From contig CAYZDV010000010.1 in assembly GCA_964477275.1 (NCBI GenBank), forward strand, positions 1-29,167: a stretch of DNA of 29,167 nucleotides. The letters are read 5' to 3'. The stretch is from CAYZDV01 sp964477275 (GTDB taxonomy: Bacteria > Acidobacteriota > Aminicenantia > Aminicenantales > Aminicenantaceae). Numbering within the stretch: position 1 is the stretch's first letter; each line of letters opens with the position of its first letter. Below, piece by piece: positions 8,435-15,769 of this stretch. Below the pieces are notes generated by a model that did no database searches, was not told where the DNA came from, and worked only from the letters and a program-made list of their open reading frames with translations. The position numbers and the translations under genes are program-made.

Positions 8435-9373
8435 TTGGCCTTTAAGCACAAGCATTTGCTCGGAATCCAGTCCTTATCTCCATCCGAGATCCTGACCGTC
8501 CTGGATACAGCCGAGTCCTTCTTCGAAATCTCCACCCGCGAAGTAAAGAAGGTTCCCACCCTGAGAGGAAAGACCATCATGAACCTCTTCTTCGAGCCCA
8601 GCACCCGGACCTACAGCTCCTTTGAACTGGCGGCCAAAAGATTGAGCGCCGACATCCTCAATCTCAACCAGAAAGCGAGCTCCGCGATAAAGGGGGAAAG
8701 CTTCAAGGACACGCTCTTAAACCTTGAAGCCATGAACCCGGACGCTCTGATCATCAGGCATTCCAGCCCGGGAGCTCCTCATTTTGCTTCGACTTTCTGC
8801 CGCTCCCGGATTATCAACGCCGGAGACGGCACCCACGAGCACCCCACTCAGGCCCTTCTGGACGCGTTGACCATCCGGCAGAAAAAAAAGACGTTTAAAG
8901 GCCTGAAGGTGGTTATCGTCGGGGATATCCTCCACAGCCGCGTCGCCCGCTCGAACATCTTTCTCCTCGGCAAAATGGGTGCGAAAATCGTCTGTGTCGG
9001 TCCGCCATCCCTGCTTCCTCAGGAATTCCAGAAATTCGGCGTGGAAATCGATTACAGCCTCGACAGAGCCATCGTCGGGGCAGACGTGGTGATGATGCTC
9101 CGGATTCAACTCGAAAGGCAGGCGAGAAACTTCTTCCCCTCCATCCGGGAGTACAGAAACATCTACAGTTTAACATCCGAAAGGTTCCGGAAGGCCGAAG
9201 AGGATGCCATTATCATGCATCCCGGACCGATCAACAGGGGCGTCGAGCTGTCGGCTGACCTGGCGGATTCAGCCAAATCCGTCATCCTCAAGCAGGTCGA
9301 GAACGGAATCGCAGTCCGGATGGCTGTCCTCTACCTCTTGTTAGGAGGCAAAGAACGTGAAGTTGTTGATTAA
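8435..9373 (+). CDS. pyrB: Aspartate carbamoyltransferase catalytic subunit
   Basis: Condenses carbamoyl phosphate and aspartate in the committed step of pyrimidine synthesis. The 312-aa product has the carbamoyl-phosphate motif FFEPSTRTYSSFE (about 52-64), HPTQALLDALTIRQ (about 133-146) and the C-terminal HPGPINRGVE (about 262-271). The start is TTG 8435 with AGGAG at 8423-8427; the protein beginning AFKHKHLLGI matches the family N-terminus. No pyrI regulatory subunit follows; regulation probably runs through PyrR. The end overlaps pyrC by 17 bp. Confidence 0.95.
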   Translation: MAFKHKHLLGIQSLSPSEILTVLDTAESFFEISTREVKKVPTLRGKTIMNLFFEPSTRTYSSFELAAKRLSADILNLNQKASSAIKGESFKDTLLNLEAMNPDALIIRHSSPGAPHFASTFCRSRIINAGDGTHEHPTQALLDALTIRQKKKTFKGLKVVIVGDILHSRVARSNIFLLGKMGAKIVCVGPPSLLPQEFQKFGVEIDYSLDRAIVGADVVMMLRIQLERQARNFFPSIREYRNIYSLTSERFRKAEEDAIIMHPGPINRGVELSADLADSAKSVILKQVENGIAVRMAVLYLLLGGKEREVVD

Positions 9374-10649
9374 GAACGGCCGGGTCGTTGACCCTTCCTC
9401 CGCAACGGATAAAATCCTGGATGTGCTCATCGTCAAGGGAAAAATCGTTGACCTCAAGTCAAAGATTCTCAACAGCGGGGCGAAAATCATTGATGCCTCC
9501 GGGATGGTGGTAGCCCCTGGCTTCATCGACATGCATGTCCACCTCCGGGAGCCGGGCTATGAAGAAAAAGAGGACTTGAGCTCTGGAGCTCTGGCTGCCG
9601 CCCACGGCGGATTCACCTCCATTGCCTGCATGCCCAACACCAATCCCGTCAACGACAACCGGGGTGTGACTGAATACATCCTTTCAGAAGCGAAAAAAAG
9701 AGCCGTGGTCAACATTTTCCCCATCGCCTCCATCACCAGAGGGCAGAAAGGAGCGGAGCTCACCGAGATGGCTGACCTCAAGGATGCGGGAGCCGTCGCC
9801 TTCTCTGACGACGGGCAGCCTGTCCAGAACAGCCAGGTCATGAGGCGGGCTCTGGAATACGCCAGTTCTCTCGACACCCTGATCATCGACCACTGCGAGG
9901 ATAAGAATCTCAGTTCAGACGGAGTCATGAATGAGGGCTATTATTCTTATTTATTTGGACTTCCGGGAATTCCGGCTTCCGCCGAAGAGGTGATGGTCGC
10001 CCGGGATATCATCCTGGCCAGAAGAGCGGAAATCCCCATCCACGTCGCTCATCTCAGCACAAAAGGGGCTGTTGAACTCGTCCGGGAAGCCAAGAGAAAA
10101 AAAATAAAGTTGACGGCAGAGGCGACACCCCATCACCTGCTCCTGGACGATTCCTCCATCGAAACATATGACAGCAACCTGAAGGTGAACCCTCCCCTGA
10201 GAAGCAGGGAAGATGTCCGGGCTCTCGTCCAGGCCGTGAAAGATGGCCTGGTGGATGTCCTGGCCACCGACCATGCGCCCCACACCATCGATGAGAAGTA
10301 TGTGGAGTTTGACCGGGCACCTTTTGGAATCAACGGCCTGGAAACGGCTGTTGCTCTTCTCGTGGACAGACTGGTCCACAAAAACATCATCTCTCTCCAA
10401 GTATTCATCCGGATGATCTCCACCAATCCCGCGCTCATCCTCGGGCTGGAGAACAAGGGAAAAATCACTGTAGGCGCTGATGCGGATCTGACTCTCCTCA
10501 ATCTCGACCAGGAAATAACCGTCGATGTCAATGCCTTCAAGTCGAAGAGCCGGAACAATCCATTCCACGGCTGGAAGCTCAAAGGCTGTGCGGCAATGAC
10601 CATCGTCGGAGGAAAAGTCGTCTATTCTTCTCAAAAGCTTGCTTCATGA
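9357..10649 (+). CDS. pyrC: Dihydroorotase (class I)
   Basis: Cyclises carbamoyl aspartate to dihydroorotate. The 430-aa amidohydrolase carries the metal-binding HVHLREPGYEEKED motif (about 60-73). Further metal-ligand histidines lie in DHCED (about 180-184) and HVAHLS (about 229-234), and the catalytic aspartate is in LATDHAPH (about 302-309). The length and the REPG motif fit class I, as in organisms where PyrB and PyrC are adjacent. GTG 9357 is used, 8 bases after the AGGAGG at 9343-9348. Its stop overlaps the rnc start by 4 bp. Confidence 0.95.
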   Translation: MKLLIKNGRVVDPSSATDKILDVLIVKGKIVDLKSKILNSGAKIIDASGMVVAPGFIDMHVHLREPGYEEKEDLSSGALAAAHGGFTSIACMPNTNPVNDNRGVTEYILSEAKKRAVVNIFPIASITRGQKGAELTEMADLKDAGAVAFSDDGQPVQNSQVMRRALEYASSLDTLIIDHCEDKNLSSDGVMNEGYYSYLFGLPGIPASAEEVMVARDIILARRAEIPIHVAHLSTKGAVELVREAKRKKIKLTAEATPHHLLLDDSSIETYDSNLKVNPPLRSREDVRALVQAVKDGLVDVLATDHAPHTIDEKYVEFDRAPFGINGLETAVALLVDRLVHKNIISLQVFIRMISTNPALILGLENKGKITVGADADLTLLNLDQEITVDVNAFKSKSRNNPFHGWKLKGCAAMTIVGGKVVYSSQKLAS

Positions 10650-11395
10650 AGTTGAATATTCCCCAGCTCGAGCACAAGATCGCATATCGTTTCAAGAACA
10701 AGGACCTCCTCGTTCAGGCTCTGACCCACAGGTCCTACGCTTATGAGAATCAGAAGACAGTCGAAGCGGACAACGAAACGCTGGAATTCCTGGGGGACTC
10801 GGTGCTGGGCCTGATTGTGGCTCACTATCTCTGCTCCGCCTTCCCGGACCTCACGGAGGGCGACCTCTCCAAGCTCAAATCAACGGTGGCCAACACCCTT
10901 TCGCTTTCTGAATTCGGGAGAAGAATCAAACTGGATAAATACCTCCTCCTCGGGAAGGGTGAGGAGAGAAGCGGCGGGAGAAAAAAGAAAACTATCCTGG
11001 CCGGCGCCTTTGAAGCCCTGGTAGCAGCCATCTATCTGGACGGAGGGCTGGAATCTGTCAGAGATTTTCTGGCCGACCATCTCCAATCCTTTTTTAAAAG
11101 AATCGACGTCTCCAGATTCTTCATTAACAACTACAAATCCGCCCTCCAGGAGCATCTCCAGAAGGAAAGCCTCCCTCCCCCTGTTTACAAAACCGTGACC
11201 TCCACCGGCCCGGACCACAAAAAGAGCTTCACCGTGGAAGTCTGGCTCGGAAATCGCTTCCTGGCCAAGGCCAAGGGAACTTCCAAGAAAAGCGCTGAAC
11301 AGAAAGCCGCCCAGAAAGCCATGCGCAACTTTCTGGGGAAAAAAATCAAGACCCTCACCTCTGACACCTTCCTCATGACAAAGAGAGAAAAATGA
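10646..11395 (+). CDS. rnc: Ribonuclease III
   Basis: A double-stranded-RNA endonuclease for rRNA and mRNA processing. The 249-aa protein has the RNase III signature NETLEFLGDSVL (residues 43-54) with the catalytic Glu and Asp. The second acidic cluster is in GAFEALVAAIYLDGG (about 115-129). A dsRNA-binding domain occupies about 155-230, including GTSKKSAEQKAAQKA. ATG 10646 overlaps the pyrC stop (ATGA), so translation is probably coupled. Placement inside a pyr operon, rather than beside era or acpP, is less common. It overlaps the next gene by 4 bp. Confidence 0.95.
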   Translation: MKLNIPQLEHKIAYRFKNKDLLVQALTHRSYAYENQKTVEADNETLEFLGDSVLGLIVAHYLCSAFPDLTEGDLSKLKSTVANTLSLSEFGRRIKLDKYLLLGKGEERSGGRKKKTILAGAFEALVAAIYLDGGLESVRDFLADHLQSFFKRIDVSRFFINNYKSALQEHLQKESLPPPVYKTVTSTGPDHKKSFTVEVWLGNRFLAKAKGTSKKSAEQKAAQKAMRNFLGKKIKTLTSDTFLMTKREK

Positions 11396-11730
11396 TCGAA
11401 GAATACTCTTTCGGACGGATGGTGGTCGCGGGCAAGGTTTACACTTCAGACCTTATTCTGTTCCCGGACAGGATTAAAGATTCCTGGTGGCGGCAGAGCG
11501 GGCACAGACTTGTTCTCAAGGATATGGAAGATGTTTTCACCGAGGAGCTGGAAATGCTGGTGATCGGGACGGGGTCTTACGGAGTTATGAAAGTCGATGA
11601 GGAGGTCCAGCGCTGTGCCCGGTCGAAAGGGATTACCCTCATCATCGAAAAAACAGAAAAAGCCGTGGAACGCTACAACGCCATATTTTTCCGGAAGAAA
11701 ACAATCGGTGCCTTTCACCTGACTTGCTGA
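11392..11730 (+). CDS. Mth938-domain (DUF498) small protein
   Basis: A 112-aa single-domain protein of the Mth938/AAMDC fold. The family features are the opening IEEYSFGRMVVAGKVYTSDLILFP, then VLVIGTG-like VIGTGSYGVMKV and a late YN-containing segment ERYNAIFF. Biochemical function is unknown; in eukaryotes relatives associate with complex I assembly or fat metabolism, which does not transfer here. It starts at ATG 11392 within the rnc end (ATGA overlap) and is the last gene of the pyr-rnc operon. Confidence 0.85.
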   Translation: MIEEYSFGRMVVAGKVYTSDLILFPDRIKDSWWRQSGHRLVLKDMEDVFTEELEMLVIGTGSYGVMKVDEEVQRCARSKGITLIIEKTEKAVERYNAIFFRKKTIGAFHLTC

Positions 11731-11753
11731 ATCCTTTCTTTATTCTTTATAAT
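11724..11753 (+). promoter_or_regulatory. Candidate sigma-70 promoter for the Cys-rich orphan gene
   Basis: TTGCTG (11724-11729) and a perfect TATAAT (11748-11753) are separated by 18 bases. A transcript would start near 11760, which excludes a TTG start at 11753 for the following gene and supports ATG 11783. Confidence 0.6.
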
Positions 11754-11782
11754 TGACGCCTTCAGTTTCGAAGCCCAACACA

Positions 11783-12430
11783 ATGGCCAAATGCGCGAAA
11801 TGCCGTAAGAGAAAAGGAAAGCGCTACTGCGCTGCCCTGGGAGACTATCTGTGCAGCCTCTGCTGCGGCCTTTTCAGGGAGAAAGAGATCCCCTGCCCGG
11901 CCGGCTGCTCTTTTCTCTCCAGGCACAAGCCCTACCAGGAAGGCCGTGCCGAGGAGAAGTCCCGCGCATTGCTGAGGAGGACCCATCCGCTCGATGAGGA
12001 TGTCCTCCAGGATGAGAGGATGGCGTGGCTCGCTTTCCATATCGAGGCCCCTTTGAAAGTCTTCGGGGAGAGAAAAAAATCCTTTACAGACAAGGAGGCG
12101 CTGAACGCCCTGGAGTATGCGAAGGCCAAAATCGAAAAAGACAAAAGCCTGGTGTACATGCCGCACAGGCAGAGTCTGCCGAGAAACGAGGCAGGGGAAG
12201 CTGTCTATCAGAGCATCGAGAAATGCCGCTTTGAAAAAACACTCATCCTTCCCGGAGAAATGACAGGCTATAAAAAAGAAGAGAAAATGAAGGTTCTGGA
12301 AAGAGTGATGCTTTCGGTGAACCTGGCCAGCCGTCAAAACCTCGAAGGCAGAGCCTATATCGAGCAGGTGATCCAGCGTTTTTCCCGGCTGAAGGATGTC
12401 TCTCAACAGAACAAAATCGTCAGCTTCTAA
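11783..12430 (+). CDS. Uncharacterised Cys-rich (probable zinc-binding) protein
   Basis: A 215-aa protein of unrecognised function. The first 45 residues hold a dense cysteine pattern: CAKC, then YC, then LCSLCC, then CPAGC, ending SFLSRHKPY. This resembles a short treble-clef or double zinc knuckle seen at the N-terminus of assorted bacterial proteins that end in a CP..C..L segment. The remainder (about 60-215) is predicted helical and charged, with no signal peptide or membrane segment and no catalytic motif I recognise. I chose ATG 11783 over TTG 11753 because a good promoter -10 covers the TTG; neither start has a clear Shine-Dalgarno site. It is transcribed apart from the pyr-rnc operon. 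Confidence 0.75.
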   Translation: MAKCAKCRKRKGKRYCAALGDYLCSLCCGLFREKEIPCPAGCSFLSRHKPYQEGRAEEKSRALLRRTHPLDEDVLQDERMAWLAFHIEAPLKVFGERKKSFTDKEALNALEYAKAKIEKDKSLVYMPHRQSLPRNEAGEAVYQSIEKCRFEKTLILPGEMTGYKKEEKMKVLERVMLSVNLASRQNLEGRAYIEQVIQRFSRLKDVSQQNKIVSF

Positions 12431-12558
12431 AACTCCGCAGACAACAATCCATTCTCAGCAATATCAAAAATCACCTTCTGAATCACCTCAATTAAGGTGT
12501 CAGCCTCGGTATCCAGTTTTAAGGAATGAGCTTCAAAGCAAAGGGGAAAAGCCGAAGG
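12427..12558 (-). pseudogene. Probable 3' remnant of a lost protein gene
   Basis: On the - strand an open frame of 43 codons ends at TAG (12427-12429) and is blocked upstream by TAA (12559-12561). It has no plausible start codon. The translated tail (FEAHSLKLDTEADTLIEVIQ, continuing KVIFDIAENGLLSAEF) looks like a real C-terminal strand plus amphipathic helix. The KLDTEADTLIEVI segment is reminiscent of the ends of P-loop small-molecule kinases, but this is resemblance only. It sits downstream of the AI-2E gene on the same strand, across a terminator. The call rests on amino-acid texture, not on a match. Confidence 0.35.
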
Positions 12559-12583
12559 TTAGCCGGTCTTTGGCTTTTCTTTG
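12547..12583. terminator. Bidirectional intrinsic terminator
   Basis: AAAAGCCGAAG (12547-12557) pairs with CTTTGGCTTTT (12568-12578), giving an 11-bp stem with one G-U pair and a 10-base loop. A T-rich tail follows on the + strand and T4 lies on the - strand stem base. It lies between convergent genes: 25 bp past the AI-2E permease stop on the - strand and about 115 bp past the Cys-rich gene on the + strand. Confidence 0.75.
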
Positions 12584-12606
12584 TCCAGTCCAGGCGAGTT
12601 ATCTTT

Positions 12607-13629
12607 CTATCCCTTGCTCATCAGTTCGGCAACAAAATGAAGGGAAGGGATGTTGCGGCAGACGATCTGGATGATGGCCGCGGTGGGGACTGCCAGGATC
12701 ATCCCACCGATTCCCCACAGCCACCCCCAGAAAAAAAGGAAGAAGAGAACAACCAGAGCGCTCAAACCCAGCCCCTGTCCCATCAACCGGGGCTCGACGA
12801 AACTTCCCAGCGTCATCTGAACCGACCCCAGGATGAGGAGAATCCAGAAGGCTGGCCACAGCGTCTCAAACTGAAAAATAGCAATGCCCAGAGGAAGGAT
12901 TGTGGCGAAAATGGAACCGATGTTGGGGATGTAATTCAGGATAAAGGTAAAAAAGCCAAAAACCACGGCAAAGTCGACATCAAAAATGAGCAGAACGATG
13001 GTGGCCAGGACTCCGGTGGCAAAGCTGACTATTGTCTTTATGACCAGATACTTCTGGATCTGAATATCGATTTTGTGGATGACGTCAATAATCTGAGAAG
13101 CCCTTCTGGGGCTGAAGGATTTCTCCGTTTTCCTTTTGATACTCCCCCTCCCGGCCAGAATGAACACAAGGAAGATGAAGACAAGGAAGAGGTTGGAAAT
13201 GAAAGAGAAGAATGGACCCAGAGATGAGAGGAAAAAGCCTCCGATTCTGCCGATATCCAGCTGGCTGACCCAATCCACTGGCTCCCACGTCGGCAGGGTC
13301 AGCTTGATTCTTTCCTGAAGGCCAGCCAGAATCGCCCTGATTTTCAGGCCGTATTTGGGAAATTCGGCAGCAAAGGCTTTGCCGCTCGAGTAGAAAAGCA
13401 CTCCCAAGAGGTAAATGATGAAGAAGGCGACAATGACAATGATCGCGATGGACACAGCCTTGGGGATCCTGCGGCGGGTCATGAAATCCAGCGCAGGAAA
13501 GAGGATGAAAGAGAGGAATATGGCCAGGAAGAAGGGAAAGAGAACCGGCTTGGCCAGCCGCAGAACCACCCCTATGATGAAGGTAACGATGATCACCAGA
13601 GAGACGGCGACGATCTTGTTCTCTTTCAC
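12607..13629 (-). CDS. AI-2E family (PerM/YdiK-type) membrane permease
   Basis: A 340-aa integral membrane protein of the AI-2E transporter superfamily, whose members export signalling or ionic substrates, often by Na+/H+ exchange. The pattern is two N-terminal hydrophobic helices (about 7-50), a third (about 60-83), a hydrophilic insertion with charged residues (about 85-130), then a helical cluster (about 135-160 and 190-320). A conserved-type LNYIPNIGSIFATILP motif (about 235-250) and the VEPRLMGQGLGLSALVV segment identify the family. Its start overlaps the stop of the upstream DUF6599-like gene by 4 bp, so the two are co-transcribed from the promoter near 14600. Substrate is unknown. Confidence 0.88.
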   Translation of the reverse strand: MKENKIVAVSLVIIVTFIIGVVLRLAKPVLFPFFLAIFLSFILFPALDFMTRRRIPKAVSIAIIVIVAFFIIYLLGVLFYSSGKAFAAEFPKYGLKIRAILAGLQERIKLTLPTWEPVDWVSQLDIGRIGGFFLSSLGPFFSFISNLFLVFIFLVFILAGRGSIKRKTEKSFSPRRASQIIDVIHKIDIQIQKYLVIKTIVSFATGVLATIVLLIFDVDFAVVFGFFTFILNYIPNIGSIFATILPLGIAIFQFETLWPAFWILLILGSVQMTLGSFVEPRLMGQGLGLSALVVLFFLFFWGWLWGIGGMILAVPTAAIIQIVCRNIPSLHFVAELMSKG

Positions 13630-14546
13630 CGGCTCATTCTCACAGATTTGAGCAGCTTTTCGAAATACGCCTTCCCGACTTCCTCAGACCCCTCCTCGAT
13701 TTTCATCACTCCAAAGAGAAAATTGTCGGCCTGCCCCATGTAAATGTTCGCATAATAACGGTCTTTGATGAGATAACCTCCATGGATTTCCTTGATGCTT
13801 TCCCTGTCCTTCTTATCCAGATACTTCTTCATCATCTCCCGGGCCTCTTCGGCATGTTTCCCTTCGATGATAAAACAGTCAAACTCGAGGTGATCCAGCC
13901 TGTAGTTCGCCATGTAGCCGTCATGGAGGAACTCGTATCCCAGAAAATTGCGCAGGATGAATTTCTCGCTGTTGCGAACAAGCCCCTCTGCGGGGAAAAA
14001 TTGGAGGGCTGATGGAAATTCGTCGACCTCGGCGACTCTGCTCACGATCTCACGGGAAAAAGACTTCAGCCATTCGTCGGTCTCCTCGCCGCAGTCAAAA
14101 CAGAGGAGCTTGACATAGAGTCGGCCGGCCATGAAATTGAGCGCTCCTTCATCAACATACCCCTGATTGCCGATGGCAACAAAACGGCTCTCCGGGAATC
14201 TTTCCGCGCTGTAGATTCCGAATGAATTCTTATTGTTCCCCATATCGTAAATCTCCACACTGAGAGAAGCTCTGTTGCCCTCTTTTTCATACTGACCCAC
14301 CATCAGCTCCCTGAAATCATAGGAAAGGTAGATTTCCGCAGCGCCGTTGATGTATTCAAAAAGCGTGGCCGGATTGTAGCTCTGAGGACGCTCTGAAAGC
14401 TTCCAGTGATCCACTTCGGGGAGAAGGAGGCGAAGGGAGGAGACGTTTTCACTTTTATTAAGAAAGCCTTCACAGTTGAGAACAGCCGCAAAGAGAAAGA
14501 AAGCAGGAAAGAATTTGGAGAGTCCATTCCCTTTTTTGTCGTTCAT
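13626..14546 (-). CDS. Probable DUF6599-family protein, exported or lipoprotein-like
   Basis: A 306-aa protein of unknown function. An N-terminal hydrophobic segment (about 10-24) ends VLNCEGF; the Cys could be a lipidation site, but Asn at -1 is atypical for a lipobox. The mature part has WKLSERPQSYNPATLFEYINGAAEIYLSYDF (shown here in pieces: YNPATLFEYINGAA, about 57-70), the hallmark I associate with DUF6599. A later section (IYDMGNNKNSFGIYSAER) also fits. The name is from memory of the family pattern. It forms an operon with the AI-2E permease (4-bp overlap) and is divergent from the DUF362 cassette. A strong promoter lies 31 bp upstream of its ATG. Confidence 0.7.
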   Translation of the reverse strand: MNDKKGNGLSKFFPAFFLFAAVLNCEGFLNKSENVSSLRLLLPEVDHWKLSERPQSYNPATLFEYINGAAEIYLSYDFRELMVGQYEKEGNRASLSVEIYDMGNNKNSFGIYSAERFPESRFVAIGNQGYVDEGALNFMAGRLYVKLLCFDCGEETDEWLKSFSREIVSRVAEVDEFPSALQFFPAEGLVRNSEKFILRNFLGYEFLHDGYMANYRLDHLEFDCFIIEGKHAEEAREMMKKYLDKKDRESIKEIHGGYLIKDRYYANIYMGQADNFLFGVMKIEEGSEEVGKAYFEKLLKSVRMSR

Positions 14547-14576
14547 TGTTCACGCTCCATCAGCTTCACTTTATTC

Positions 14577-14605
14577 AATATAAGCGCAAATTCCTCTTTT
14601 GACAA
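14577..14605 (-). promoter_or_regulatory. Sigma-70-like promoter for the DUF6599/AI-2E operon
   Basis: Read on the - strand, TTGTCA (14605-14600) and TATATT (14582-14577) are separated by exactly 17 bases. Transcription would start near 14570, about 24 bases before the ATG at 14546. Confidence 0.7.
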
Positions 14606-14822
14606 CCCCTTATTTTGGTCTGTAGGAATCTCCGAATCCGTTATGAAATGGAGAGCAGAGTGCTCGGGAAGCGGAATAAGAAAAACGCTGCTCGAGCAGG
14701 AATCAGCTTTTTTTCCGTTCAGCCCTGCTCACGGTTTTCTCAACTTCCAGCCTGACCCTCTTTAATCCTCCTGAGAGAAGTCTTCATCACGGAAAAAAAT
14801 GCTTGTGTTCGAGCACGCTGAA

Positions 14823-14852
14823 TTGAAAAGGTTTTGCTATTGCTGGTATGAT
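14823..14852 (+). promoter_or_regulatory. Extended -10 promoter for the DUF362/radical SAM cassette
   Basis: TTGAAA (14823-14828) and TATGAT (14847-14852) are separated by 18 bases, and TG at 14844-14845 gives the extended -10 arrangement TGnTATGAT. The start would be near 14859, leaving a very short leader before ATG 14873. Confidence 0.65.
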
Positions 14853-14872
14853 ATTAAAAGAAAGGCGTTTTC

Positions 14873-15769
14873 ATGGCACCGGCGAAGGTTGTCATCATCA
14901 GAGAAAAGGGTGTGTTCGGCCCGGGTGGAGACATCGACCAGAGGAAACTTTTTCAGATGTATGTACGGGGAGTGAAAGTTCTGCTCGGCCAGACAGGCCC
15001 AGAACAGGCCCTGCGCGCTCTTTTCAAGCCCGGCGATCGAGTGGGGATAAAGATCAATACCATTGGCGGCAAAATGATCTCCTCCAGACCAGAGGTTGCG
15101 CTTTCCCTGGCCAGAATACTGGAGGGTGCAGGGCTCCAGAACAGAAACATCATCATCTGGGACCGCACCAACCGTGAACTCAGAGAAGCCGGCTATACCC
15201 TCAACTTCAATCAGAGCGGATACAAAATCCTGGGCACGGATACCGATGGTGTGGGTTATGACCGTCAGCTCACCTCCCACCTCAACATCGGAAGCCTCTT
15301 CTCAAGAATTCAGTCGAATATCGTTCATTCATCGATCAGCCTGGCCATCTTGAAAGACCACGGGATGGCCGGTGTGACGGCAGGAATGAAGAATTATTTC
15401 GGAGCCATTCACAATCCCAACAAATACCACGACCATAACTGCAACCCCTTTATCGCAGAGCTTTTTGAGACAGGCGCCATCAAAAGAAAGCATAAGCTCA
15501 CTATCCTGGATGCTCTGCTGATTCAGTATCATCGAGGACCCGCTTATCATGGCCGCTGGGCTCACAGATACGGAGCCCTGATTTTCAGCCTGGACCCGGT
15601 CGCGGCAGATGCTGTTGGCTGGCAGGTGATCGAAAAACTCAGGTCTGAGAAGGGTCTCCCTTCTTTGAAAGAAGAAGAAAGGGAGCCCGTTTATCTGATG
15701 ACGGCCCAAAAAATGGGGCTGGGAAAGTCTGACAGAAACGAGATCGCCACCATCGAAGAGGAAATATGA
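14873..15769 (+). CDS. DUF362-domain protein
   Basis: A 298-aa protein of the DUF362 family. Family features are DRVGIKINTIGG (about 55-66), a segment SLARILEGAGLQNRNIIIWDRTN (about 75-97, in parts) and LKDHGMAGVTAGMKNYFGAIHNP (about 160-182, in parts), followed by LTILDALLIQYHRGP. Many DUF362 proteins carry a ferredoxin domain; this one has no cysteine cluster and only the core domain. There is no signal peptide. Function is unknown, though members recur beside iron-sulfur and radical SAM genes. AAAGG (14860-14864) precedes ATG 14873. The stop overlaps the radical SAM start (ATGA), arguing for a shared pathway with the next two genes. Confidence 0.85.
   Translation: MAPAKVVIIREKGVFGPGGDIDQRKLFQMYVRGVKVLLGQTGPEQALRALFKPGDRVGIKINTIGGKMISSRPEVALSLARILEGAGLQNRNIIIWDRTNRELREAGYTLNFNQSGYKILGTDTDGVGYDRQLTSHLNIGSLFSRIQSNIVHSSISLAILKDHGMAGVTAGMKNYFGAIHNPNKYHDHNCNPFIAELFETGAIKRKHKLTILDALLIQYHRGPAYHGRWAHRYGALIFSLDPVAADAVGWQVIEKLRSEKGLPSLKEEEREPVYLMTAQKMGLGKSDRNEIATIEEEI

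Larger units (their letters stand above)
14547..14872. other. Divergent intergenic spacer (326 bp) with two promoters
   Basis: It holds a - strand promoter next to the DUF6599-like gene and a + strand extended -10 promoter next to the DUF362 gene, listed separately. About 200 bp between them (14610-14820) carry no convincing gene. A perfect 12-bp palindrome, CTGCTCGAGCAG, is at 14688-14699, flanked by GCG/CGC (14671-14673, 14686-14688) around an A-rich stretch. Short frames on the - strand (for example 9-15 codons) lack good starts. Confidence 0.6.

Noticed and set aside
12526..13227. + strand open frame (233 codons) opposite the AI-2E permease
   Set aside because: Composition (runs of E, D, Q, K, N) is the mirror of hydrophobic membrane codons on the other strand; the permease is clearly the real gene.
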